A stretch of DNA of 64,000 nucleotides, taken from the NCBI GenBank assembly GCA_014529385.2, contig CM043958.1, forward strand, positions 80,756,025 to 80,820,024, in the 5' to 3' direction. Under the pieces are notes generated by a model that saw nothing but the letters and a program-made list of their open reading frames with translations, was not told where the DNA came from and searched no databases. The DNA is from Adiantum capillus-veneris (taxonomy: Eukaryota > Streptophyta > Polypodiopsida > Polypodiales > Pteridaceae). Below, piece by piece: positions 10,461-20,892 of the stretch. Within the stretch, counting starts at the first letter, position 1. The number at the start of each line of letters is the position of its first letter. Both the position numbers and the translations under genes were made by a program.

Positions 10461-11576
10461 ATGGCTGCCAACATGAAGTTTGCTAAAAGGAGAATCTACT
10501 TCATCTACAGGGAAAAGAGCATGTTTATAGATGCTAGTGAGTCTAGTCATACTATACCACTTGTAAATCCTCTTGCTTTTGATAAATCAATGAAAAGCTT
10601 AGTTTTTGCGTACATGGTTTTTGTCAAAGAGTCCCTAAAAGATCCTAACGTGTCATCAAATGTAAATGGTAGGAATCAAGAAGAGTTAGACTTGTCTAAT
10701 TTTCTAAAAGGATTCCAAGATGTGTTCATCAATGATATCCCTACGGACTTACCTCCAAAACAAGGGGATGATGACCATCGAATTAAGCTCCTACCAGGAA
10801 GCTCACCGCCTAACAAGCCTCCTTATCGAGTTTCCCAAGCGCAACAAGAGGAGATCATGAGGCAAGTACCAAGAATTGGTAGACAAAGGGATGATGATGC
10901 CTAGCTCCTCTCCCTTTTGTTCTCCAGTCCTTTTAGTACAAAAGAAAGATGGTGCATACCGTATGTGTGTGGACTATTGCTCACTAAACCATATCACTAT
11001 CAAAAACAGATTTCCCATACCTCGGGTAGAAGATATGCTTGATAAGCTACAAGGCTCTACCTACTTCAGTAGGATTGACCTTAAAAGTAGATATTATCAA
11101 ATAAGAATAGTGGATGAAGATATCTTAAAGACCACATTTCGTACAGTGTTTGGTCTTTATGAATATCTAGTCATGCCTTTGGCTTGACGAATGCACAAGC
11201 CACATTCAATTGTTTAATGGAGAAAAATTTTAGATCCTATTGCAAATTCACTGGAGTGTTCTTTGATGATATCATCATCTACTCCAAGTCCTTGGAGGAA
11301 CACAAGCAACATCTCCAAGTGATTTTTCAAGCATTGAGGGAGAACAAACTTTTTCTCAATCAAAAGAAAAGTGGATTTTTCCTTCAAGAGATTCAATACT
11401 TAGGTCATATTATCTCTCAATATGGTATCTATATGGATCCATCAAAGTTGGAGGTAATAAAAGCATGTCCTAATCCAAGGAATCTACATGCACTAAGAAG
11501 CTTTATTGGTATGTGTGTATACTATAGATGCTTCATAGCAAAATTCTCTCAAATAGCAAGACATTACATGGCTTAA
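10461..11576 (+). pseudogene. Gypsy-2 reverse transcriptase
   Basis: An N-terminal connection (10461-10904) includes KQGDDDHRIKLLPGSSPPNK, the usual lead-in H-x-I-x-L-x-P-G-x-x-P-x-x-x-P-Y-R. RT proper (10876-11576, in two frames) has SPFCSPVLLVQKKDGAYRMC, DYCSLNHITIKNRFPIPRVE and YFSRIDLKSRYYQIRI. After a frameshift near 11180 come TNAQATFNCLM and the catalytic box VFFDDIIIYSK (about 11258-11290). The catalytic Asp pair is kept. The domain closes with YLGHIISQYG and LRSFIGMCVYYRCFI. Confidence 0.92.
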
Positions 11577-11579
11577 CAA

Positions 11580-12050
11580 AGAAGAACGTTAAGTACTCAT
11601 GAACTGCTAAGGAGAAAAATTCTTTTGACAAGCTCAAAGAGAAGCTTACCTCCCAACCAGTCCTTATGCTTCAGGATCTCTCAAAGCCATTTGAGGTCCA
11701 ATGTGATGCTTGTGGTGATTGCCTCGGAGCAGTCTTGCTTCAAGAAGGGCATGCCATAGCATATGAGAGTCGAAAGCTCAATACGCATGAACGGGCCTTG
11801 GGCATGTATGAGAAAGAGCTTTTAGCTATTCTACATGCCCTAGACACATGGAAGCACTATCTATTGGGGACACCATTTATTTTACGAACAGACCACCAAA
11901 GTCTCAAGTACTTCATGACGCAAACCAAGCTTTCCGACAAACAAATGAGATGGGATTTTTTTTTTGCAATTTCATTTTCATATTGCTCACATTTCTGGTA
12001 AACACAATCAAGTGACCGATGCACTTTCACGATAACCAAAAGTTAATGCA
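11580..12050 (+). pseudogene. Gypsy-2 RNase H
   Basis: A 111-codon frame (11666-12001) covers most of the domain: FEVQCDACGDCLGAVLLQEG (first acidic block), AYESRKLNTHERALGMYEKE (Glu block) and FILRTDHQSLKYFM (Asp block). These are the three classical Ty3 RNase H blocks. Upstream the RT-RNase H connection is broken. The frame is lost in a T9 run near 11958, a typical slippage site. Confidence 0.88.
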
Positions 12051-13190
12051 GTGTCTATAGCTACTCACAATGATCTATCTTCTAAGATAGATGATATTCT
12101 ATTGACCCTGACTTTAAAGACATAATGTGAGCCCTTCCTTTGGGGAAGAAAGAGGAACCATTCACCTTGCAAGATGGTTATCTTCTACATGGCAATAGGC
12201 TATGTGTTACAAATTCCCTTCGTGAGAAAGTTATGTATGAATCTCATGCTCCTCCCTATGCGGGGCATAGAGGCATTTGACCTACTCTTCAAGGAGTTGA
12301 GACGTACTTCTATTGGCCTACCATGAAAGTGGATATCAAAAGTGTATGTTTCAAAATGTGTGGTATGCCAAACAACTAAGTATAATAGAGGGAAGCAACC
12401 TGGATTACTTCAGCCATTATCAATCCCTAGTTCACCATGGGAGAGTATATCCATGGATTTTATCTTTGGATTACCCAAGTCTATCCATGGGAATATGGGA
12501 ATATGGACAATAGTAGACAGGTTTAGAACGCAAGCACACTTTATTCCTGTCAAAAAGACTATTAAGGTACACCAAATGGCAACTCTCTTCATATCTCAAA
12601 TTTCCAAACACCATGGATTGCCAACATCCATCGTGTCAGATAGAGATCTTAGAATGACTAGTAATTCTTGGAATGGTCTCTTTGAAAATCTAGGTACAAG
12701 ATTGAATTTCTCTTTGGCCTATCACCCACAAACGGATGGCCAAAGTGAGCTAGCCAATCTTACAATTCTTGATCTACTAAAGATTTATGTTACAAAAGTA
12801 GACCAACGCTCATAATGGGAAAAGTACTTATCTCTTGTAGAGTATGCATACAATAATACTTTCCATACTTCTACGGGAAAAGCACCTTTTGAAATCATAG
12901 AGGGAAGACATAAAAGTCCCTTGCTACTTAAAGTACATGGGAAGATCTTCACTACCGATGAATATAGCCATGACCTACAAAAATCTTTGCAAAAGATTAA
13001 TGAGGCTATATCCATCTCTCAACAAAGGCAATAAGTTGTTGCTGACAAGCACAGAAGGGCCTTAACATTGAAAATGATTGGATCTTACTTAAGTTTCCCA
13101 AGGCTCGATTGAGGCAAACCACAGGCAAAATCGTACGGGCCATCAAAAGTATTATGCTAAACTAGCAAAAAGATACTATGGTCCTTTTCA
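12050..13190 (+). pseudogene. Gypsy-2 integrase
   Basis: The zinc-binding part (ESHAPPYAGHRG ... MKVD) is at about 12237-12340, with a stop replacing a codon after HRGI. The core frame 12342-12815 shows SPWESISMDFIFGLPKS (first Asp), TSIVSDRD (second Asp) and HPQTDGQSELANL (Glu), so the D,D,E set is present. A stop at about 12811-12815 follows VDQRS, after which the C-terminal part reads EYAYNNTFHTSTGKAPFEI with more stops. Most of this domain is repeated at 52888-53900. Confidence 0.9.
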
Positions 13191-13518
13191 AATTTTGAAG
13201 CCAATCAATGAGGTGGCTTATCAACTCAATTTTCCCAACCATTGGCTCATATACAATGCTTTTTATGTGAGCCTACTTAAGACAAAGGAGAGCTACCAAG
13301 TAAACCAATTATTGAAGACCCTAGCAAAATCGAAGACCAAGAAGAGGTGCTACAACCCAAAGCTATCCTTCGGCATGAAGACAAGGTACTACAACATGGT
13401 AAGATTATCCGACGGTATCTTATTAAGTTCAAAAATTATCCTTTTAAAGATGCTAGATGGATGCAAGGAATCCAACTTAAGGATAGTATGAACCTTGTCA
13501 ATGCTACATTAGAGTAAG
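13180..13518 (+). pseudogene. Gypsy-2 integrase tail with chromodomain-like end
   Basis: The GPF-type motif YYGPFQILKPINEVAYQLNF starts near 13175. After a frame change the plus strand reads ILRHEDKVLQHGKIIRRYL and then IKFKNYPFKDARWM, ending at a TAA near 13517. The K-F-K-N-Y-x-x-x-D-A-x-W pattern resembles the group of chromodomains lacking the full aromatic cage (family knowledge). It precedes 340 bases of non-coding DNA and the purine tract. Confidence 0.75.
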
Positions 13519-13860
13519 AAAATATACATGTTTCTTTTAGATGATCAATGTTTTTGTCTTATAAGACTAATTCTCTTTTTATTGTGCACAAGTTTAAGTA
13601 GTATGCATGCTTAGAATCATGTTTGTGATAACGACGTCTCTCAAACACTAAGTAGAATTTGTCACTCTACTTGGGAGAATGAAATGGACTAAAGAGCAGA
13701 CATGCTTGCGGCAGCTATGTCTCCCGAGTACCAAATGGATTAATCATCCATCTTGGAATGATGTTGTAGGGTAAAAAGGGATCCTCTACCCGCTAAGAAA
13801 CATTGACTAAGGACTAAGGCTTTATCTCATCTACCTTATAGTCGAAGACGACTATGATTT

Positions 13861-13874
13861 CAAGGGAGAGGTAA
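13861..13874 (+). promoter_or_regulatory. Polypurine tract of gypsy-2
   Basis: CAAGGGAGAGGTAA lies directly before TGTCATAA, the LTR start. This is the expected plus-strand primer site. The same sequence recurs before the LTR of the duplicated block (about 54574-54587). Confidence 0.8.
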
Positions 13875-14167
13875 TGTCATAAAATCTAATATCTAACCAA
13901 CCCAAATGATTTTCTCATATTAAACTGATCATTTAATGTGGGAGAATAAACGAGAACAAGGGTTATAATATAGACATGTGCTTACAGATTTATCTCAACA
14001 CGGGGCCAATGGTAAAGGAGTCTTGTCAAAGAGAAAGGCTAGCTAATGGAGCTTAAAGACCTTAGGGTTAGGTTCATTAAAGACCAACAAAGGTTAGTGT
14101 TAAAAGTCCTTTGACCTTAGGTAAGCTAGGGCTGTGCTTGAGGTGGGAACCCAGCCCAAGCTTGAGG

Positions 14168-14267
14168 TGCTTATTGTGCTTGCTGACTAAGGTGCTTGAG
14201 GTGCTTAATGACTAAGGTGCTTATTGTGCTTGCTGACTAAGGTGCTTGAGGTGCTTAATGACTAAGG
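14168..14267 (+). repeat. 50-bp tandem repeat, two copies, inside LTR
   Basis: Copies at 14168-14217 and 14218-14267 start TGCTTATTGTGCTTGCTGAC and appear identical. The duplicated block near 54900 has only one copy, so copy number has changed since that duplication. The surrounding text is rich in CTAAGGTGCTTGAGG variants. Confidence 0.9.
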
Positions 14268-14659
14268 TGATAAGGTGCTCCATGACTAAGGTGCTTGAGG
14301 GGCTAAGGTGTTCCAAAAGTCAATGCATATCCCTACACAAGGGGGGTGAGCCCTCATTGTAGGAGCTAGAGAGAGAACACACACACCCTCACACAAGGTA
14401 AGCTTGGTACAAAGAAAGCATCTAGGACAGTTGTACCTAAAGCCTATTGGTTGGCCTCACAAGGGGTCCAGTGATAAGTTAGCCAATTTAATTAATTGTC
14501 TATGCATTTATCAAGTCCTCTCTCTCAAAGGGGAAAGGGGGACACTTGTCCCAAGGCTACCCTTGCTACTTGATATGCACTAAGCCTGATGATTGGCCAA
14601 GCTTGAGGAGGTTCAATCATGTGCAATATAGTGCTAGAAGAGGGGATCAACCAAAGCAA

Positions 14660-14685
14660 GGGGGGGGGGGGGGGTAGCTTTGGGG

Positions 14686-14777
<92 letters not shown>
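14660..14777 (+). repeat. G15 run, (CT)n array and short (GT)n in gypsy-2 LTR
   Basis: G15 at 14660-14674, about 39 CT units at roughly 14688-14766, then (TG)5-6 to 14777. The sister LTR has AC arrays instead (15563-15582 and 16060-16107), so these arrays arose separately in each copy. Confidence 0.95.
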
Positions 14778-15186
14778 AGTTGCAAGTGCGAGAGCTCCAT
14801 CTCCTTCTCCAACCTAGTAGAGAAGTTGAGAGCCTACCCCAACACTCTTGGCTATGGAATGCAAACCCAACCAAGAGCCATGCTTGAATGCTTAAGCTTG
14901 CCATCTTCTCCATCTTCATTACTATGCTATTATGTATGCTAGCAAGAAGAGTGATGATAAGTGATGAACTACTTCTTTCTCTTATGAATGTTTCTTCTTC
15001 CTCTTCCTTACCCTCATTCCCTGCTAGCTCTCTCCACCTTTGAAGGTGTTTAAGTCCTTGGGATTGAGGCTGGGAATAGTTAATGCTTTTTACAAAGTCT
15101 ATGTTATGCTCGTGATGCATGAAGCTTTCCATCTTCATTGCATCACCTAGGTCACAAGAAACACAAAGATTGTATTGTACCACGTG

Positions 15187-16058
15187 TCATAATAATAAAT
15201 ATCTAATTCTCCTAAATGATTTTCTCATATTAAACTGATCATTTAATGTGGGGAAGTGCCAGGGGAGAAAAAGCTAGAATATTGGTTAAGCTAGCAGACC
15301 GGCCACAGTAGGGATCCAAAGGAGGGAAAATAGGGATCCAAAGGGGGGGCCATCTGCAAAAGAGCCATGTGCAACAATGGGCTAAAAAGACCCTAAGGTT
15401 CAGCCCATTAAGACTTCCAAAATGCTAAGGTTCCAAAATTCAAAGGTTGTGTCCAAAGGTCAACCCTAGGGGAAATTGGATGCTTTGTGTGCAACTAAAA
15501 AGTCTTTGCATATCCCTACATGGGAGGGGGCGAGCCCTTCTTCTAGGGGATGAGAGAGAAAGTCACACACACACACACACACAGGCTCCCTTTACACAAA
15601 GGGAATTAGGGACACATGTCAGCTCCCTAGCCCAGATGCCCACAAGGTGTGCCCAATTCCTATTGGATGGCCTTGGAGGTGGACCAATGATATTTAGGCT
15701 AGATTAAATCTAGTTTAATTAATTTAAAAACACTTAATAAAAGAACCAATGAGAATTAAGTCCTCTAGAAGACTATTGGACAGTCTCCCAAGGGGTCCAA
15801 TGAGCATTCAGCAGCCCAATGGCTTGCCTGATTCCTATTGGACAGGAGGCAAAGGGGTCCAATGAGAGTTTAGTTTAATTATTAAATTACCTAAAGCTCT
15901 CACAAAAGGGGAAAGGGGGACACATGTCAATAGGCTATCACTTATGCTGCTTAATAATCATTGGCTTGACTTGGGGAGGGCCAATGGGGAGATAGCAAGA
16001 GCAAATAGCAAGAGGGCTCGCCCAAGAGAGAGGGGGGGCTGATTTTTGCAAGGTATTA

Positions 16059-16110
<52 letters not shown>

Positions 16111-16804
16111 TCATGTGTGAAGAAGGAGAAGACTATCTCTTCCCAAGCTTTAATGCAAAGCTCATCACCTACTCCAAGCTTGTGAGATAGAAGCCTACAT
16201 CGACATACTCTTGGCATGTGGATGCAAATCCAACCAAGAGCCAAGCTTCAATGCATGCTCATATCCTCTACCAAGCTAATTACTAAGCTAAGCTATGCTA
16301 ATATGAGTGATTATGTGAGGAGATGTACATCTTTCTCGTAAGATACTCCTTCTTCCTCTCAATCTACTCTCATACCCTGCTAGCTCTCACCATCTTCGAA
16401 GGTGTGTGAGGTCTTGGGTCTGAGAACGGGGATAATTAAAGTTGTGTTTGCTAAGTGTTTTGCTTAGTGCATGAAGCTTTCATCTTCATTGCACTAGCTA
16501 GTCTTGAAGGAACACAAAGAATTGTATTGTACAATGTCTCTCTTGATGGGAGAAACCATAATACAAAGCCTTTTGGAGGGGGGACCGGCTCCATGCAAAT
16601 CCGGTCCTCAACTGTTGTCAATAGCTTAATTTCTCTCTCTTTTGAAAGTATTGTTGATGCTATCTAACTAGGTGTTATGCTTTTTGTTGCTCTCTCCACC
16701 CAAGCACTCTTGTAATTCTCATTAGGAATCTATTCTAATGAAATGCCCACTATGTTCATGCTAATTTCCGCTACACATAAGTTTTTAGACCATTAAATGT
16801 TACA
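15187..16804 (+). repeat. 5' LTR of gypsy-3 (about 1.6 kb)
   Basis: The LTR starts TGTCATAATAATAAA and ends ...GTTACA, followed by T and then the primer site TGGTATCAGAGC. TG...CA ends, homology to the gypsy-2 LTR and the adjoining primer site fix both borders. Two AC microsatellites lie inside (15563-15582, 16060-16107). In an intact element this would drive transcription. Confidence 0.88.
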
Positions 16805-16805
16805 T

Positions 16806-16817
16806 TGGTATCAGAGC
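16806..16817 (+). promoter_or_regulatory. Primer-binding site, initiator tRNA-Met type
   Basis: TGGTATCAGAGC is the standard complement of the plant initiator tRNA-Met 3' end used to prime minus-strand DNA. It sits one base after the LTR end at 16804. Confidence 0.92.
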
Positions 16818-17940
16818 ACAAGGTTTCTCTTTTCTTGCTCAAGAAGGGAGGTCCTCAAGCTAGCTATAAATGGTTGGTATTATTAATTGCCTGTGAGTAA
16901 GTAGAATAGGGATTTTTCAGCCTTGCAGTGCGCCTGCCTTTGTGCAGATAACGGGGCATCATCGTTGAGAGCTATGGTCTTAATAGTGGAGTCCTACGGG
17001 GCTTGCCTACGGCTTAACCACTATTGAGCTATTAGAAGCTTGAAAGGAGCCGGTGTTGTTTTGGTGTCGAAAGATCCTCTCTTCTATTCCTTGCAATTAA
17101 TGGTATTCGAGCCGCGAGTACAGTAGCTTGAGTGCTTTTTCTAAAGCGGTAAAGAGGAGTAGCAACTAGGGCTTGAAGTGCCAAAGTACACCTAAAAAGT
17201 TTACACCTAAAAGTTTTAGAATGGCTGACAATAGTAAAGAGAGTGAAATTAATGTTGATAACTTTGATTTTGCTAATGAGCAAGCTACTAATGATGCTCC
17301 GATGCTTGTTAACTATCTTGTTTCTAGGCTTCAACAAGCCATGGGCAATCCATCTCTCCAAAGCGAAGTGCAACGGCAGCTCCGTGCTCACGGGATTCTC
17401 CAAGCTCATCACTATGACGAGAGAACACCTAGGAAGCCTCCTTGTGAGACTACCAAAAGAGGTCTCTCTTCGATTCGGGAAGAAGAAGAGAATCCGTACG
17501 AAGGGCTCAAGAATTTACTTCTTGATGATGCATCTCCTTCCCAAAGGAGAACTCAAGAGCCTCCACCGAAGGAAGGAGAAAGAAGTAAGTCTCCCGCCAC
17601 CTCGGCGGAGATGGCTCCACGAAGACGGCGGGCTAAACGCTCTCCATCACCACCAAAGCGAAGAAGACCGTCACACTCTTCTCCACGCCATAATTCAAAG
17701 AGGGATGATAAAAAGCAAGAGAAGAAAAAGGCAAGAAAGAGGGCACCCTCTTCTCCATCTTCTTCATCCTCTTCCTCTTATGAAAGTGATGGTAAAGACG
17801 ACGAAGATCAGGACAAGAAAAAAGGCGAGAAAGAGGTCACCCTCTTCTCCACCTTATTCAAATTCTTCACCTTCTGAAGAAAGTGATGGTGCAACCTTTG
17901 AACCATCAAAAAGAAGAGGCCATATCCATGAAGGGTAAAA
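16818..17940 (+). pseudogene. Gypsy-3 leader and gag fragment
   Basis: After about 400 bases of leader, gag starts at 17221 with MADNSKESEINVDNFDFANE, paralogous to gypsy-2 gag. It continues open to 17877 through LVNYLVSRLQQAMGNPSL, a Glu/Arg-rich middle and a Ser/Lys-rich tail (KRSPSPPKRRRPSHSSPRHN). A frame change near 17820 leads to a second frame ending at 17938. The capsid core, protease and all of pol are missing, so the element is truncated near 17940. The N-terminal 200 codons are uninterrupted. Confidence 0.85.
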
Positions 17941-18277
17941 AAAACCACAAGCTCTCAAGCATTGGGACCGTGGCATGAAGAGCATAAGCGGCCATGTAGT
18001 TAGTTCCCAGAGAAAGCGGACACAGACAAAGTAGTTCAATCTCATAAAAGGAAACCTAGACAAAGGTGAAGTGGAAACCCCGACCTCGGGTATAAACTCA
18101 TGAGCACATAGAAAGAGGCCACTTCTAGTGAGTTCAAAGGGGACACTCTAAGGCTGGTTACACACCAAATTTCCCCTACCCATCCCTCGTCACCGAATGA
18201 CACCTCAATTTTAGCGAGGATTCATGGTTGAAAATCGGCATCTTTGTTGGTGAAGATCACAACTATTGATCTCAAAT
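17940..18277. other. Uncharacterised DNA after truncated gypsy-3
   Basis: I see no coding domain, LTR or clear repeat. It could include degraded gag downstream of the truncation, but nothing recognisable supports that. Confidence 0.3.
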
Positions 18278-18450
18278 GTGAACTTGATGTAAACTAAGTG
18301 TAAAATAGTCAACTAAGTGTAGACTCAGGGAAATGTGAACTTGCATGTGAACTACGTGCGAACTATGTGTGAACTATGTGTGAACTCTGCAAGGTATGTG
18401 CACTATATTTCGATGGTGTGAACTAAATGTGAACTTGCTGTGAACTAAGA
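18278..18450 (+). repeat. Degenerate 10-11 bp minisatellite (TGTGAACTA-like)
   Basis: About ten imperfect repeats of ATGTGAACTAN occur, clearest at 18340-18390 (CATGTGAACTACGTGCGAAC then TATGTGAACTA variants). Confidence 0.8.
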
Positions 18451-18845
18451 TCACATGCATGCCGAACTACTTAATAGAATGCTAGTTTTGCCTTTCATAA
18501 CAAAACGTGTGCACTAGCATAGTGATAAGACTTTTATTTTTAGTGATGGGGAGGTCATGAGGTCAAAACTCGCAAATCCATAATTTTTTCCAAATGAATC
18601 AGACGGCCCATGATAAACAACAATCTAGGTTATTGTGAGAATTTGTCCAAAAACTTCTTGTGATAGCTTTACAAAGAGGTAGTCTTGCCATCTAAGAAAA
18701 AAGACTTTCCCAAACACAATTGCAAGCTATCTTCAAAAAAAAATTCTCGGATTCAATTGCAAGCTAGCTTCCAATTTTTCATTAATCATCATGATTAATG
18801 ATATTGCTCTCACTCAGTGGATACAATAATGATTGAAACAAGTCA

Positions 18846-18975
18846 AGGACTTGACAAAAGAAAAGGGGTTTGGATACCTACCAAAAGTCTCAATAGTGGA
18901 GGGTACTTGGAGGACTTGACAAAAGAAAAGGGGTTTGGATACCTACCAAAAGTCTCAATAGTGGAGGGTACTTGG
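18846..18975 (+). repeat. Perfect 65-bp tandem duplication
   Basis: Copies at 18846-18910 and 18911-18975 start AGGACTTGACAAAAGAAAAG and show no difference by eye, which indicates a recent duplication in otherwise anonymous DNA. Confidence 0.95.
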
Positions 18976-19154
18976 AGGCAGCCTCTCAAAGGCATTATCC
19001 AAAGCAAAAGGGAGTGAAGAGGTCTTTGGGTTGAAATGGAACTCCATATTGTTAATGATAGGGTCCATTTGAGTGGCACCCCAAAAAATTCCCCAACATC
19101 AACAGTGAGGGAAAGGATACAACCAGGAACCTACTTTTGCTATCATTGTTCGTC

Positions 19155-19600
19155 TCGCCACTCACAAGAAGTTTTGGCGAAATTCTCACAATAATTCTCA
19201 CATTGTGAGTTACCTCAACATCATGAGCTTCTGCTCGGGAGGCACCGCATACCTAGCTAGGTATTATTGGGGGTAGGGGAACGCCGGCCCATCATGAGCT
19301 TCTGTGAGGGAGGCAACGCATACCTAGCTAGGTACGATTTGGGGCAGGGGAATGCCAACCCATCATGAGCTTCTGTGAGGGAGGCACCGCATACCTAGCT
19401 AGGTACGATTTGGGGCAGGGGAACGCCAGCCCGGTGGGGGGGCCGGCGGTCCCCTGCCCCCAATCGTACCTAGCTAGGTATGCTGTGCCTCTCGAGCAGA
19501 AGCTCATGATGTTATGTATTGTATGAAAAAAACTGAAAAAGACTTCGTTTTCCTACATGAGAGAATTTATGACTTTCAAGGCAACCAATCCTTATAAGCC
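19155..19600. repeat. Foldback (hairpin) element with palindromic core, copy 1
   Basis: The left side has CACAAGAAGTTTTGG, then three 71-base direct units, each with CATGAGCTTCTG, the palindrome TACCTAGCTAGGTA (19250-19263, 19321-19334, 19392-19405) and a G-rich stretch. The right side carries the same unit in reverse complement, with the palindrome at 19467-19480 and GCAGAAGCTCATGATG. The outer right flank runs to about 19600 (TTTTCCTACATGAGAGAATT). The arms could fold into a long hairpin. No transposase is present, so it would be non-autonomous. Confidence 0.8.
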
Positions 19601-19925
19601 AGGAAAATAATTGATCTTACAGTATGTATGTATGTATGAGGATTTATGCTTTTCAAGGCGACCAATCCATCAAGACACCGGGGCCGGGGGCAGGGGACCC
19701 TCGGCCCCGATGGGGGGGGGACCGGGGGTCCCCTGCCCCCAATCGTACCTAGCTAGGTATGTGGTGCCTCCTCCCTCGCAGAAGCTCGTGATGTTATGTA
19801 TTGTATGAAAAACACTGAAAAGGACTCCGTTTTCCTACATGAGAGAATTTATGACTTTCAAGGCAACCAATCCTTATAAGCCAGGAAACTAATTGATCTT
19901 ACAGTATGTATGTATATATGTTATT
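19447..19925. repeat. Tandem duplication of the foldback right arm
   Basis: The segment starting GTCCCCTGCCCCCAATCGTA at about 19449 and ending with (GTAT)n near 19640 recurs from about 19729 to 19920, period about 280. Both include the palindrome (19467 and 19746) and TTATGTATTGTATGAAAAA. The second copy is preceded by extra G/C-rich sequence at 19680-19730. Confidence 0.85.
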
Positions 19926-20157
19926 GTGATTAGCCAACAAATTACACTGCTTGTCTGTAATCAAGGCTAGCATCTGATTGTAGTCCATTAAAATGACCAA
20001 CACAAATGCATACCAATAGCTCTACTAAGTATAATTACCACTTTTACAAGGATACCACTTCCTGTTTTATCAGGCAATCATAATACAATGTAATCTAGTT
20101 CAAGACATGGTTTTCTGGCTTTGGGCTGTGCAGAGCCATGGGAATGCAAGCAATTTT

Positions 20158-20892
20158 TCAAAGGTAGACCAGGTGCGCACTCTCAAGAATCGTCTCCAGC
20201 TTTGGGGTCCAAGACTTGGACCTCAGGATGTGCAAGTGCTGGTTAGCATTCTTGTCTGCATCACATTGCTCCATTGAACCCACCTTTTCTAAGAGTTCAA
20301 GAATGGGAACTGAGTAGCTTTTAGCAATGGATACATTGCAATTACCAGAATTATTATCACAAGCAGCAGGTGTATGCGCCGCTGCCGCCTCTTGGTAGTG
20401 GCGCGCTGATAGAGGCGTCACCTTGCACGATGTGTGGGTGGCTTTCGCCAGCGATTGCGATGCACATTGAGGGGTTGCCGTCGTTGGCGCAGCGGGCGTT
20501 GCTGCGAGGGTGGAGATGACACTGAGTTCATCCGCAGAGAGACGCGTATTCAGTCGATGCATGGGGAGGAGAAGATACACATGACTTAGCTGGGCATCAT
20601 GGTCTGCCGGCAAAGGAGAGACACGCTTTGAGTGGACAGGCATCGGAGCTGTTGTGCTGGCTCCCGGAGCTGGGGGTGGCACATGCTTGCCACCATGGAC
20701 AAATTCTGCTACAAAATGATTAGGGAACTCTAGCATGAGCTCTGCCACTTTGACAGGTTCGGAGAATTCGCAGGTTCGACCTTCGTAGGCGAGCACGACC
20801 TTGAGCACGCCGGCGGAGCCATTGTTGTTGATGCAGGGCTCTCTGTTGGCAGAGCTCATACCTGCATACATGCAAGAAAGGTGGCCACCCAT
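20158..20892 (-). CDS. PADRE (DUF4228) domain protein
   Basis: This is the only convincing host gene: one uninterrupted exon of 244 codons. Residues about 29-125 match the plant PADRE/DUF4228 pattern: VLKVVLAYEGRTCEFSEPVK, then AELMLEFPNHFV, PLPADHDAQLSHVYLLLP and a C-terminal SKSWTPKLETILE, which resembles the usual S-x-S-W-x-P-x-L-x-x-I-x-E ending. I prefer the second ATG (20892) because it gives MGGHLSCM, a possible N-myristoylation start with cysteines as in family members; the ATG at 20907 is in frame and would add five residues. The family is linked to stress responses but has no defined biochemical activity. A low-complexity Ala/Thr/Pro middle separates the two conserved ends. TATA-like sequence lies about 180 bases upstream. 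Confidence 0.82.
   Translation of the reverse strand: MGGHLSCMYAGMSSANREPCINNNGSAGVLKVVLAYEGRTCEFSEPVKVAELMLEFPNHFVAEFVHGGKHVPPPAPGASTTAPMPVHSKRVSPLPADHDAQLSHVYLLLPMHRLNTRLSADELSVISTLAATPAAPTTATPQCASQSLAKATHTSCKVTPLSARHYQEAAAAHTPAACDNNSGNCNVSIAKSYSVPILELLEKVGSMEQCDADKNANQHLHILRSKSWTPKLETILESAHLVYL

Larger units (their letters stand above)
8700..15182 (+). mobile_element. Gypsy-2: decayed chromodomain Ty3/gypsy element with truncated 3' LTR
   Basis: Gag, protease, RT, RNase H, integrase and a chromodomain-like tail follow in Ty3 order, then a polypurine tract (13861-13874) and an LTR starting TGTCATAA at 13875. The 5' end is missing: homology to the leader of gypsy-3 starts only near 8703 (shared GAGTAGCAACTA). 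The LTR is cut at 15182, where a sister LTR begins. Stops and frameshifts interrupt every domain. Gag and LTR resemble those of gypsy-3, so the two belong to one family. Confidence 0.9.
13875..15182 (+). repeat. Truncated 3' LTR of gypsy-2
   Basis: It begins TGTCATAAAATCT and matches the gypsy-3 LTR at 15187 through shared blocks: ATTTTCTCATATTAAACTGA; GCATATCCCTACA with GAGCCC; AACCAAGAGCCA; CTGCTAGCTCTC; and a final ACAAAGA...TTGTATTGTAC. It stops at about 15182, about 270 bases short of the end of the sister LTR. Inside are a 50-base tandem repeat, a G15 run and a long CT array. Confidence 0.8.

Noticed and set aside
13180-13491. 98-codon frame taken as the whole integrase tail
   Set aside because: Only its first part matches; the chromodomain-like part reads in a different frame, so the frame after about 13300 is a shadow.
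19219-19440. Regularly spaced repeats resembling a CRISPR array
   Set aside because: Three adjacent 71-base units without distinct spacers, followed by an inverted copy, in a plant sequence; this is a foldback repeat.
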